Notes under the pieces: generated by a model | The model's input: only the letters and a program-made list of their open reading frames with translations | Told to the model about the DNA's origin: nothing | Database searches by the model: none | Position numbers and translations under genes: made by a program | Shown here: piece by piece, positions 22,994-31,068 of the stretch | Layout: the number at the start of each line of letters is the position of its first letter | How positions within the stretch are numbered: position 1 is the first letter of the stretch | DNA from: Fimenecus sp045595185 | GTDB taxonomy: Bacteria > Bacillota > Clostridia > Oscillospirales > Acutalibacteraceae | Length of the DNA stretch: 37,502 bases | Direction of reading: 5' to 3' | Assembly (NCBI GenBank): GCA_045595185.1 | Contig: JAZNZX010000027.1 | Span: 1-37,502, forward strand

Positions 22994-24229
22994 ATGAAAA
23001 AGTCAATAAAAATAATCTTATCACTATCTTTGATTATCCTTACATTGGTATTTGCCAATATGACAGCAAGTGCTATCACCTTTGATGCTGATATGCAATA
23101 TCAGACAGAAAATAAGGTAACACTTTATAGCAAAAAGAATTACAAGGGTAAAAGCGTTGAATACGGAATAGGCGAATATGCGGAATTGGATATTAATTCT
23201 GACAGTATTTCTGTTCCTCAGGAATATGTAGTTTACGCTTATACCAAAAAGAATTTTAAAGGGCAGGAATATATTCTTAATGAAAGCGAAAAGTCATATC
23301 TTCGCTATGATTTCGGCAAAGGGCTTACTAAAATTTTCAGAATAAAGAGTATGAAGGTTGCTCTTATTGAAAGTGAAGCTGTTGATATTACAGACCTTGA
23401 CGATGCAAAGAAAAATCAGATTATGACAGAATATGCACCGAGAATTCATATGGCACAGGGTGACCCTTATGAGGCTGTTTCAATGGATTGGACATTTGAA
23501 AAATTTGACCGTGTAATGGATTCAAACGGTGATTCACGACTTGTTATGAAAGAGCCTATTGACGGAGCACACGATATTTGCGATACATTTTACGGTGACC
23601 AGGATTCTGCTGTGGCATACGGGTTCTGGGTTGAAAAAGACAATAATTATATTGATTTCGTCTATTTCATTTACTGTCCTTATGACAGTGGAAAATTCAT
23701 ATGGCTTGTGAATAACAATGTGGGCGGACATCCGGGTGACTGGGAACACTTTACATTAAGATTTTTGAAATATGAAAGGGATGGCAAGACATATCTTCGT
23801 CCTGTAAAAACAGCATTTGCTGCCCATACTTTTGCTGAAATCGAGTCATGGGAAGACCTTGAAATGTATGATGATACTCATTGTATCATTTACTGTGCAG
23901 CAGGTACGCACGGATTGTATCCACACATAGGTACATATGTTTATATGAATTTTGTTGTGGTAAAACTAAAGGACGAGTGTTCAGAAGGACAGGAATGGGA
24001 TTTGTGGGAAGAAGGAAAGCTCGAAACCTTTGAGCTTGTACCCGAAGAAAGTTGTCGTGCATTGGCAGGCTCCAAGTGGGCAGAGGCTTTCAGTTATGAT
24101 TATGAAAATCCCGACAGTCTTGCAATACTCTATTGGGGTAATGAATCATCCTATCCACCGTTTATGAACGGCGGACCGCAAGGCCCACAATTCAAGACAG
24201 AAATGACAAGCACATCAAGTTTTAAATAA
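22994..24229 (+). CDS. Secreted protein with beta/gamma-crystallin-like repeats and a Vps62-like domain
   Basis: A 411-residue exported protein. The signal peptide MKKSIKIILSLSLI... ends at TASA (about residue 27). Residues about 40-115 hold two crystallin-like Greek-key repeats, each with a K-N-[YF]-K-G core (YSKKNYKGKSVEYG and YTKKNFKGQEYI); such repeats often bind calcium. Residues about 140-400 resemble the Vps62/DUF946 family: PRIHMAQGDPYE, HPGDWEHFTL, AAGTHGLYPHIGTY. Its activity is unknown. The start at 22994 has AAGGAG at good spacing; an upstream ATG at 22985 overlaps that site. It has its own promoter and terminator. Transfer is possible, since no neighbour is related. Confidence 0.82.
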   Translation: MKKSIKIILSLSLIILTLVFANMTASAITFDADMQYQTENKVTLYSKKNYKGKSVEYGIGEYAELDINSDSISVPQEYVVYAYTKKNFKGQEYILNESEKSYLRYDFGKGLTKIFRIKSMKVALIESEAVDITDLDDAKKNQIMTEYAPRIHMAQGDPYEAVSMDWTFEKFDRVMDSNGDSRLVMKEPIDGAHDICDTFYGDQDSAVAYGFWVEKDNNYIDFVYFIYCPYDSGKFIWLVNNNVGGHPGDWEHFTLRFLKYERDGKTYLRPVKTAFAAHTFAEIESWEDLEMYDDTHCIIYCAAGTHGLYPHIGTYVYMNFVVVKLKDECSEGQEWDLWEEGKLETFELVPEESCRALAGSKWAEAFSYDYENPDSLAILYWGNESSYPPFMNGGPQGPQFKTEMTSTSSFK

Positions 24230-24263
24230 ATACAATTGCTTAGTAGTAATATAACTAATTTTT

Positions 24264-24293
24264 AAGCGTGGTCAAATGACCACGCTTGTTTTT
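24264..24293 (+). terminator. Terminator of the crystallin/Vps62-like gene
   Basis: AAGCGTGGTCA / TGACCACGCTT, 11-bp stem with a 2-base loop, then TGTTTTT. It also closes the convergent MerR gene, whose last codons abut the T-run. Confidence 0.92.
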
Positions 24294-25534
24294 CACCATT
24301 CTAATTGTCGATGATATGGGGTATCCTTGTAACCATATTCAGCAATATATCTTACAGTATGTGTTTCATCGTTATATGCGAAGAATATAAAATTATATTC
24401 ACACATATCAATCACGTCACCATAACCTTTTTTGAAATAAACACATTGCCAATCACCCATAGGTTCTATGCAAAGAATATTATCCTTGCTTAATATTCTT
24501 TGTTTTTCATTTTCATAGTCACTTCCGTGAATGGATTCTGTATCGTGGTCGAGTTGCCATTCTGCATATATATCCATATGAAAGGCATTTAAAAAATCAT
24601 CAGAAAATGAATAATAGTATTTTGTTGTGGAGTTTTTGTTATACACAAGTTGTTTTACTGAATCGGGCATTTTGTATGGAAACACCTGAAAAATATCTTC
24701 CCACTCATACAGCATATATTTTTCATCAACTTCTAAATAGTTATTGGGATTAGTTGTTTCCGAAACATATCCGGCCAAAAAATGACACATAAATGCAAAT
24801 GGTGAAAACACTAATGATATTGACCATAATACCGTGATAAAAATAGACAGTGCTTTTTTTCTGTCTTTTTTCTTTCCTATTTTTTTATTCTTTTTACAAA
24901 GCAAATAAATTATTAAGCACAACAGGAATTGTATTAAGAAAAAATATTGTAACGGATACAAAAACAACTTGTATGTAAAATCATCATAACACGAAATAAA
25001 CTCAGGATATTTATAATCATATCCAAATATTACCATAAAAAGAACAAATATCATCACACCACCGGACAACACCATACCAATTACAGAAATTACTGTAAAA
25101 ATATGTTTTTCTTTCTGCTCCTTTGGTGAAAGCTCCAAGTCTTCTATTGGGACTTTTTCATCTACTAAATTGGTTGAGAGTTTCTCACAGATAATTTCGA
25201 TAGTGATGTTATCTTCGTCGGCAAGAGTGCCGATTTTTTCGATTATTTCTGTGTTGAACTGTATTTTCTCGTTTGTTCTTTTTATGTAATCCTTGACTAT
25301 CTTTTGTGCTGTTTCGCCACCTAATTGTAAATCTTTGATTTCCTGAATTGAAAAATCAGCTTTACGGAGTGTTGCTATATTTTTTAGTTGCACAACATCA
25401 TTTTCAGAAAAGTCAATACTTTTTCTGCCATTATAATTTTCGTCATATTCGGGTTTTATAAGGTCATTTTCCATATAGAGTCTGATTGCTCTGTCAGTAA
25501 GACCTGTTTCTTTAATCACTTGCTTAATTTTCAC
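24293..25534 (-). CDS. Membrane-anchored MerR-family regulator
   Basis: The 413-residue protein joins a MerR DNA-binding domain (about 1-70: VIKETGLTDRAIRLYMENDLIKP, NGRKSIDFSENDV, LRKADFSIQEIKDL) to a coiled stretch (about 75-130) and about three TM segments (near 147-168, 193-213 and 230-255), then a C-terminal domain of about 150 residues with many aromatic and acidic residues. Usual MerR proteins are soluble and 110-270 residues long. The start is GTG at 25534, with GGGGG eight bases before. Its promoter has the 19-bp spacer typical of MerR targets, so autoregulation is likely. The C-terminal domain would be extracytoplasmic with three TM segments; its ligand is unknown. Confidence 0.88.
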   Translation of the reverse strand: MKIKQVIKETGLTDRAIRLYMENDLIKPEYDENYNGRKSIDFSENDVVQLKNIATLRKADFSIQEIKDLQLGGETAQKIVKDYIKRTNEKIQFNTEIIEKIGTLADEDNITIEIICEKLSTNLVDEKVPIEDLELSPKEQKEKHIFTVISVIGMVLSGGVMIFVLFMVIFGYDYKYPEFISCYDDFTYKLFLYPLQYFFLIQFLLCLIIYLLCKKNKKIGKKKDRKKALSIFITVLWSISLVFSPFAFMCHFLAGYVSETTNPNNYLEVDEKYMLYEWEDIFQVFPYKMPDSVKQLVYNKNSTTKYYYSFSDDFLNAFHMDIYAEWQLDHDTESIHGSDYENEKQRILSKDNILCIEPMGDWQCVYFKKGYGDVIDMCEYNFIFFAYNDETHTVRYIAEYGYKDTPYHRQLEW

Positions 25535-25558
25535 AGTAAATCCCCCTTTACAATGACG

Positions 25559-25589
25559 ATTTTACATTTTTACCTTAGGTGGAAGTCAA
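25559..25589 (-). promoter_or_regulatory. MerR-type promoter with 19-bp spacer
   Basis: Minus strand: TTGACT (25584-25589), 19 bp, TAAAAT (25559-25564). The overlong spacer contains the palindrome ACCT-a-AGGT. MerR proteins act by untwisting such promoters. Confidence 0.7.
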
Positions 25590-25626
25590 GAGTTTTTTGA
25601 AAAAAGTTCAAATTTATTAAAAATAC

Positions 25627-25650
25627 GGGCGATTCGTGAATCGCGCCTAC
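25627..25650. repeat. Dispersed palindrome ending in CGCCTAC
   Basis: Stem GGGCGATTC / GAATCGCGC with a GT loop and one mismatch, then CTAC. It is placed six bases after the gtrA stop and is followed by TATTTTTAATAA on the minus strand, so it may serve as a terminator. Confidence 0.7.
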
Positions 25651-25656
25651 ATATTT

Positions 25657-26112
25657 TTATTGTTTAATTTTAGATTTTGATATATCCTTTTCTGCGATGT
25701 CGTTGGTGTTCATTGAGTTGCGGTAAACAACAAATCGACAATAAAGGTACTCTGTTATAAGATTACAAGCCATTGTAACAGATTCGACTATGTAATTATT
25801 GACACCGGCGTTTTCGGCTAACTGACCAAGATACAAGGAAACAGGTGTAAACACGCAATAGAAAAGTGCGACTTTAAGCATTGCAACGGGCACATTGGTT
25901 GCTGATTTGAATGTAAATTTTCTGTTTACTGTGAAATTATAGAGAACTGACAAAATGAGTGATGGAAGATATGCTTTCCAATGCTCACAATCTGTAAGCT
26001 CGTGAATAATTGTGTAGGACACAATCTGAATTATACCTGCACCCATTGAAAATGCAACGAATTTTATAATCTGAATTATAGTTTCCTTAGTTGAGAGTTT
26101 TTGGTCTGACAT
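25657..26112 (-). CDS. GtrA-like small membrane protein
   Basis: The 151-residue protein has four TM segments (near 12-32, 42-60, 78-98 and 110-130) and the motif YNFTVNRKFTFKS after the second, typical of GtrA/DPMS-like proteins that help move lipid-linked sugars. The start at 26112 has GGGGG at a good distance; an ATG five codons upstream overlaps that site. It begins 14 bp after nadE ends, so the two are co-transcribed. No glycosyltransferase is nearby to show its substrate. Confidence 0.82.
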   Translation of the reverse strand: MSDQKLSTKETIIQIIKFVAFSMGAGIIQIVSYTIIHELTDCEHWKAYLPSLILSVLYNFTVNRKFTFKSATNVPVAMLKVALFYCVFTPVSLYLGQLAENAGVNNYIVESVTMACNLITEYLYCRFVVYRNSMNTNDIAEKDISKSKIKQ

Positions 26113-26126
26113 TAGTTTATCCCCCA

Positions 26127-26864
26127 TTATATTTCAGGTTTGAATGATGGCATAAGTTGAAGTTTGAACAGGTTCATTTTATGCTTTCTGTCAATAAGTT
26201 CTTTCTTTGCCTTGTCTTCGATTTCGCCTGTTCTTATATATTTATCCAGTTCGGCATAGGTGAAACCGAGATTATCTTCATCAGTTTTACCACAAAGTCC
26301 GTCAATCGGCACTTTTTCAACAAGATTATAAGGAAGACCGACAAGATGACCGATTTGCTTCATTTCGGCTACTGTAAGATTTGAACAAGGGCTGAAATCA
26401 CCTACTGAATCGCCATAACGAGTTGAATAACCGACCCAATCTTCAGAAAGGTTGCAGGTATTTGCAACTCTGCCGTTTACTGACTGGCTGACAGCATAAA
26501 GTGTTGTCATTCGAACTCTTGGTGGAATATTCTGAACAGTCTGTGGTGTAATTTCCAAATCAATCGGAAGATTTTTCATAAGACCGTCAACTGTGTCTTT
26601 AATATTGACGATATAATGTTTAATTCCAAGGTATTCAACAAGCTGTTTCGCACAATCAATATCGTGCTGTTCGCCACAAGGCATTAAAACACCTATAACT
26701 CTGTCTTTGCCCAATGCTTCAACACAGAGAGCAGCAACGATTGATGAATCCTTGCCACCTGAAATACCGACAACTGCATTACAGCCTTTTCCGTTTTCTT
26801 CAAAAAAATTACGAATCCATTCTACACATTGATTTTTTACTTTAAGTGCATCAAATTCATACAT
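26127..26864 (-). CDS. nadE: Ammonia-dependent NAD synthetase
   Basis: NadE amidates nicotinate adenine dinucleotide to NAD. The 245-residue protein is the short, ammonia-using form without a glutaminase domain. It has the PP-loop GISGGKDSS, MPCGEQHD, RMTTLYAVSQ, NLSEDWVGYSTRYGDSVGDFSP and KVPIDGLCGKTDEDNLGF. The start at 26864 has GGAGTG ten bases before; a GTG three codons earlier is too close to that site. It completes the pathway begun by the NadA at 14699. It has a promoter of its own. Confidence 0.96.
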   Translation of the reverse strand: MYEFDALKVKNQCVEWIRNFFEENGKGCNAVVGISGGKDSSIVAALCVEALGKDRVIGVLMPCGEQHDIDCAKQLVEYLGIKHYIVNIKDTVDGLMKNLPIDLEITPQTVQNIPPRVRMTTLYAVSQSVNGRVANTCNLSEDWVGYSTRYGDSVGDFSPCSNLTVAEMKQIGHLVGLPYNLVEKVPIDGLCGKTDEDNLGFTYAELDKYIRTGEIEDKAKKELIDRKHKMNLFKLQLMPSFKPEI

Positions 26865-26887
26865 TTTTATCACACTCCATTGATATT

Positions 26888-26916
26888 AGTTTACCACTAA
26901 TTTATAAAAGTTTCAA
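26888..26916 (-). promoter_or_regulatory. nadE promoter
   Basis: Minus strand: TTGAAA, 17 bp, TAAACT, overlapping the end of the lysS terminator region. Confidence 0.55.
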
Positions 26917-26917
26917 T

Positions 26918-26947
26918 ATAAAAAGGACTACGATAATTCGTAGTCCT
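26918..26947 (-). terminator. greA-lysS terminator
   Basis: AGGACTACGA / TCGTAGTCCT, 10-bp stem with a 4-base loop, then TTTTTATA on the minus strand, directly after the lysS stop. Confidence 0.92.
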
Positions 26948-26954
26948 GATTTTA

Positions 26955-28448
26955 TTAGTCTAATGGTTTCATTGTTGGGAACAAGATTACATCACGGATT
27001 GCTTGGCTATCTGTGAGTAACATTGTCATACGGTCGATACCGAAGCCGATACCACCTGTTGGTGGCATACCGAGTTCAAGAGCATAGAGGAAGTCTTCGT
27101 CAGTTGTATTTGCTTCTTCGTCACCGAGGGCAAGAAGCTCTTCCTGTGCCTTAAATCTTTCTCTCTGGTCGATTGGGTCATTAAGCTCTGAATAAGCGTT
27201 TGCCATTTCCCAACCGTTCATAAAGAACTCAAAACGCTCAACATAGTTAGGGTCCTCAGGCTTTTTCTTTGTAAGTGGAGAAATCTCGATTGGATGGTCC
27301 ATAACAAATGTTGGCTGAACAAGATGTTCTTCAACAAATTCTTCGAAGAAAAGATTGAGAATATCGCCCTTCTTATGATGCTTTTCAAATTCAATATGAT
27401 GCTCTTTTGCTACTGCGTGAGCTTCTTCAGTTGAGTAGATTTCGTTAAAGTCAACACCTGAATATTTTTTAACTGCATCAAGCATTGTGATTCTTTCGAA
27501 TGGCTTACCCAAATCCATTTCAATTCCGTTAAATGTGATTTTTGTTGTACCAAGAACTTCCTGTGCAACATAACGGTAAAGATTTTCTGTCAAATCCATC
27601 ATACCGTGATAGTCAGTATATGCCTGATAAAGCTCCATAAGTGTAAATTCAGGGTTATGACGAGTGTCAAGACCTTCGTTACGGAAAACACGACCGATTT
27701 CATAAACTCTTTCCATACCACCAACAATCAGTCTCTTTAAGTAAAGCTCAAGAGAAATACGAAGCTTGATGTCTGTATCAAGTGCGTTGAAATGAGTTTC
27801 AAACGGTCTTGCTGCTGCACCACCTGCATTGTAAACAAGCATTGGTGTTTCAACTTCCATAAAGCCTTCACCGTCAAGATACTTACGCACAGCGCTGATA
27901 ATTTTTGAACGGTTAATAAGAGTCTGTTTTGACTCCTGGTTCATAATAAGGTCGATATAACGCTGACGGTATCTTGTGTCAGTATTTGTAAGACCGTGGA
28001 ACTTTTCAGGAAGAATCTGCAAGCTCTTTGAAAGAAGTGTCACAGCAGTTGCGTGAATTGAGATTTCACCTGTTTTTGTTCTGAAAACCTCACCTTCGAT
28101 ACCGATAATGTCACCGATATCAAGCTTTTTGAAGCCTTTATATTCTTCTTCACCAATGCTGTCACGAGCAACATAAGACTGGATATTACCCTTTAAGTCC
28201 TGAATGTTACAGAATGATGCCTTACCCATAACTCGCTTTGACATCATACGACCTGCTACACGGACTGTTTTACCTTCAAGCTCGTCAAAGTTATCCTTAA
28301 TATCTGCACTGTGATGTGTCTGGTCATACTTTGTGATTACAAACGGGTCCTTGCCCTCATCCTGTAATGCCTTGAGTTTTTCCTGACGAATTCTCTGCTG
28401 TTCGCCCAAATCTAGTTCAGGCTGATTCTGCTTAATATTGTCTGCCAT
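26955..28448 (-). CDS. lysS: Lysyl-tRNA synthetase, class II
   Basis: Charges tRNA-Lys. The 497-residue protein has an N-terminal OB-fold anticodon domain (about 60-165, VRVAGRMMSKRVMGKASFCNIQD) and the class II catalytic core: motif 1 around FMEVETPML, motif 2 YEIGRVFRNEGLDTRHNPEFTLMELYQAY, and motif 3 GIGFGIDRMTMLL. Length is normal. It starts 11 bp after greA, a common pairing in Firmicutes. Confidence 0.98.
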   Translation of the reverse strand: MADNIKQNQPELDLGEQQRIRQEKLKALQDEGKDPFVITKYDQTHHSADIKDNFDELEGKTVRVAGRMMSKRVMGKASFCNIQDLKGNIQSYVARDSIGEEEYKGFKKLDIGDIIGIEGEVFRTKTGEISIHATAVTLLSKSLQILPEKFHGLTNTDTRYRQRYIDLIMNQESKQTLINRSKIISAVRKYLDGEGFMEVETPMLVYNAGGAAARPFETHFNALDTDIKLRISLELYLKRLIVGGMERVYEIGRVFRNEGLDTRHNPEFTLMELYQAYTDYHGMMDLTENLYRYVAQEVLGTTKITFNGIEMDLGKPFERITMLDAVKKYSGVDFNEIYSTEEAHAVAKEHHIEFEKHHKKGDILNLFFEEFVEEHLVQPTFVMDHPIEISPLTKKKPEDPNYVERFEFFMNGWEMANAYSELNDPIDQRERFKAQEELLALGDEEANTTDEDFLYALELGMPPTGGIGFGIDRMTMLLTDSQAIRDVILFPTMKPLD

Positions 28449-28459
28449 TTTTCTTCACC

Positions 28460-28927
28460 TTATCTTGTGATTTCTACAATCTTGAATTCAAGAGTACCGT
28501 TTGGTACTTCAACAGTTACCTTGTCACCTTTTTTATGGCCGATAAGAGCCTTACCAACAGGTGATTCGTCTGAAATCTTACCAACTGCAGGGTCAGCCTG
28601 AGCAAAACCTACGATTGTGTAAGTATATGTCTTTTTCTTTTTATCTGTAAGCTTAACTGTTGAACCAATGTGAACATTTTCGTTACTAAGTGAATCAACA
28701 TCAAGAACCTTTGCAGTTTTGAGAATATGCTCGATTTCGCTGATACGAGCTTCAAGCTTAGCCTGGTCATTCATAGCCTCGTCATATTCACTGTTTTCTG
28801 ACAAGTCACCAAAGCTCTTTGCAAGCTTGATTTTTTCAGCAGCTTCTTTTCTACCTTCAACCTTTAATTGTTCAAGCTCAGCCTCAAGTTCCTTAAGACC
28901 TTCTAATGTAAGTAATGTTTCTGCCAT
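28460..28927 (-). CDS. greA: Transcription elongation factor GreA
   Basis: GreA enters the RNA polymerase secondary channel and triggers cleavage of backtracked RNA. The 155-residue protein has the N-terminal coiled-coil (about 1-75) with the tip acidic residues in FGDLSENSEYDEA, and a C-terminal FKBP-like domain (YTIVGFAQADP...SPVGKALIGHKKGD). AAAGGAG precedes the ATG. It is first in the greA-lysS operon, with a full-consensus promoter that lies in the 3' end of the upstream gene. Confidence 0.98.
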   Translation of the reverse strand: MAETLLTLEGLKELEAELEQLKVEGRKEAAEKIKLAKSFGDLSENSEYDEAMNDQAKLEARISEIEHILKTAKVLDVDSLSNENVHIGSTVKLTDKKKKTYTYTIVGFAQADPAVGKISDESPVGKALIGHKKGDKVTVEVPNGTLEFKIVEITR

Positions 28928-28999
28928 TTTTTAAACTCCTTTTTATAGGGATTTTGGGCACAACGAAACAAGCAGTCCGCACTGCCCCAATTAAACTAT

Positions 29000-29028
29000 A
29001 TTATATTAAATAAATTTCTCCGTGTCAA
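29000..29028 (-). promoter_or_regulatory. Full-consensus promoter of greA-lysS
   Basis: Minus strand: TTGACA, 17 bp, TATAAT, an exact sigma-A consensus. The -35 box overlaps the stop codon of the preceding gene. The leader (about 28993-28928) contains small hairpins with GCAGT / ACTGC and GGGCA / TGCCC. Confidence 0.9.
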
Positions 29029-29792
29029 GAGAAATGAATGTCACGAATATGCTTTTTTTCGTTGTTTACGGTTATTGTTTCAAAAATGCACTCTCCCAAT
29101 GCGAATACACCACACAATTCATACAATGCAGAATAAAAATTACAGGCTGAAACATTTATCGGTAACAATTTTTCATATATTTCAGGTGCTTTTAAATCCA
29201 AACCTGATGAAATGTTGATAATTTCATCTTTTCGCCTTATGGTCATTATGTTTTTATCCATATTGATTTTAATATTACCGTCGGCAAAATCTGTTGTGAG
29301 AACAGGGCAAAGACCTGTATTATTCTTTATTTTTTCACAAGTATAGTAATATTTTTCTTTTTCGTTGGTTGCGATTGTCAGGGATAACGAATAATCCGAT
29401 ACACTTTCAACAAAGTCTGCAAACTCTCCTTTTGAGTCAAGAACTGAAACGGATAACGGTGTTTTTTTATTCACATTATTTTCAAGGATATTAAGGAATG
29501 TATTTTTCATTACTTTATTATAAAGCTTGTCGCTTTCAAATTTACCTATATTCATTTCTGACGGTAATTCTATTTTACAATCCGTGACAAGTCTTGATGC
29601 ACATTTGCCCACTAAAACAAGTACTTTTTCCCAGTCCACTCCCCTTTTTCCTGTTGTAATTTCAAGAAGATAAAAAGGAGCACCCTTGAACACGGGAATT
29701 GTTGACAAACTATATTCGTCCTTAATAAATCTTCCAAATATTATTTCATAAAAGCTTTGTTTTCTTTCAGTCACTTTAAGCACACAGAACAT
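29025..29792 (-). CDS. Hypothetical protein downstream of the ftsEX cluster
   Basis: The 255-residue protein is not recognised. It has no signal peptide or TM segment, a mixed charged composition, a central region with KGEFADFVESVSDYSLSL and NKEKYYYTCEKI, and a C-terminal CNFYSALYELCGVFALGECIFETI. Its ATG is seven bases after GGAGG, but that ribosome site forms part of a 13-bp hairpin (29796-29829) that also looks like a terminator. Expression would need read-through and unfolding. It follows the S41-like gene by 45 bp on the same strand and is closed by the greA promoter. Confidence 0.75.
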   Translation of the reverse strand: MFCVLKVTERKQSFYEIIFGRFIKDEYSLSTIPVFKGAPFYLLEITTGKRGVDWEKVLVLVGKCASRLVTDCKIELPSEMNIGKFESDKLYNKVMKNTFLNILENNVNKKTPLSVSVLDSKGEFADFVESVSDYSLSLTIATNEKEKYYYTCEKIKNNTGLCPVLTTDFADGNIKINMDKNIMTIRRKDEIINISSGLDLKAPEIYEKLLPINVSACNFYSALYELCGVFALGECIFETITVNNEKKHIRDIHFS

Positions 29793-29829
29793 AAAAAATC
29801 CCTCCGCACTATTCTATGCAAAGGGATTT
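29793..29829 (-). terminator. Terminator-like hairpin holding a ribosome site
   Basis: Minus strand: AAATCCCTTTGCA pairs with TGCGGAGGGATTT (13 bp, two G-U) around an 8-base loop, then a run of six T. The 3' arm contains the GGAGG of the gene starting at 29792. It can end the ftsEX transcript and also hide the ribosome site. Confidence 0.75.
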
Positions 29830-29837
29830 GTCATTAT

Positions 29838-31037
29838 TTAATTACCGAAAAGGTTCATAGCCTTTTTATACTGTGCATCCTCATCAAGAGAAAGCATTTC
29901 AAAACGCGAATACTGTTCAGCAGTAAGGGGAACAGCATAGTCCGGATCAATTCCCGTACCGTTAAAGCTTTCGCTCTTATACGGAAGAACCTTTGCAACA
30001 GTCAATGCAACGGCACTGCCGTCACTGAGTTCAAAGATTTTCTGCATTGTTCCGTTACCTGCAGTTTTGTCACCGACAAGCTGTGCCACACCAAAATCAC
30101 GAAGGTCACAGGCAAAAAGCTCGGCTGCACCTGATGTATTGTTATTAACAAGAACTACTATTGCAAAGCCTGTACTGTCAGAATCTGATGTAAAAGTTTC
30201 AACAATTTTTCCGTCCTTATCAACTGCAGTTGCTATTGCATTTGTGCCTTCAGTAGCAACGGGAACAATCATATCAATACATTTTACAACATCCGAGATA
30301 AGACCTGTGTCATTATTACGCACATCAAAAATTACAGATGTTATATTGTTTTTTGACATATATTTAAAAGCATCCTGTAACTGCTGTGCTGTTGTACTGT
30401 AAAAAGCTGTAATTTTGATGTAACCCACATTACCGTTTATACTGTAATAAACAGTTTGTGCCGAATAACCTCTTGCGATTGAAACAGTTCTTGACTGACC
30501 CTCATGAGAATAGGTCACCTGAACATTCGTAAGCTTTTCACCCTCAAGGCTACTCAGAAGTTCCTCATAGTTTGTAGGACTTACCTTAACGGAATCGACC
30601 TCAGTTATTACATCACCTTTCTGAATACCCTGAAGTTGTGCAGGAGAACCTTCAGAAACTTCGGATACATAGATATTATTATTCTTACTGTCATAGACAG
30701 CGATAACACCTATACCGCCTTTATTTCCTTTTTCTTCTTCCTGATAATCAACATATTCATCAGGTGTCATATAATAGCTGTATCGGTCACCTATTCCGTC
30801 AATATATCCGTCGGAAATCATTGTTTTAAGGAGATTTTCATTCATCTCACCAAAATAGTTTTCACGAACCAAATCGTCAATTTCCGAAATAGTTGAATGT
30901 ATTCCCGAACGAGCAGAAACATCCTTTATAATACCGTTATAGATACCCATTGCAACCATCATAGTGATTGTGATAGCCAATGCAACTGCAATAAAAACAC
31001 AAGAGATGGCAAGACCTAATGGAATTTTTTTATTCAA
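29838..31037 (-). CDS. S41 (CtpA-like) peptidase with altered catalytic residues
   Basis: The 399-residue protein has an N-terminal TM anchor (about 8-32), a PDZ domain (about 95-185, NKGGIGVIAVY...GSPAQLQGIQKGDVI) and an S41 peptidase fold (about 190-385). In active members the core reads S-A-S-A-[AS]-E and G-K-G; the catalytic Ser and Lys are 25 residues apart. Here the aligned positions are G303 (in NNNTSGAAEL, with S302 one before) and N328 (in TAGNGTMQ). Both residues of the dyad are therefore missing, which suggests a pseudo-protease or a shifted mechanism. It is last in the ftsE-ftsX-M23 cluster, 31 bp after the M23 gene. Confidence 0.88.
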   Translation of the reverse strand: MNKKIPLGLAISCVFIAVALAITITMMVAMGIYNGIIKDVSARSGIHSTISEIDDLVRENYFGEMNENLLKTMISDGYIDGIGDRYSYYMTPDEYVDYQEEEKGNKGGIGVIAVYDSKNNNIYVSEVSEGSPAQLQGIQKGDVITEVDSVKVSPTNYEELLSSLEGEKLTNVQVTYSHEGQSRTVSIARGYSAQTVYYSINGNVGYIKITAFYSTTAQQLQDAFKYMSKNNITSVIFDVRNNDTGLISDVVKCIDMIVPVATEGTNAIATAVDKDGKIVETFTSDSDSTGFAIVVLVNNNTSGAAELFACDLRDFGVAQLVGDKTAGNGTMQKIFELSDGSAVALTVAKVLPYKSESFNGTGIDPDYAVPLTAEQYSRFEMLSLDEDAQYKKAMNLFGN

Positions 31038-31068
31038 AGGACATCATCCTTTACTTTAATTTCGCGTC

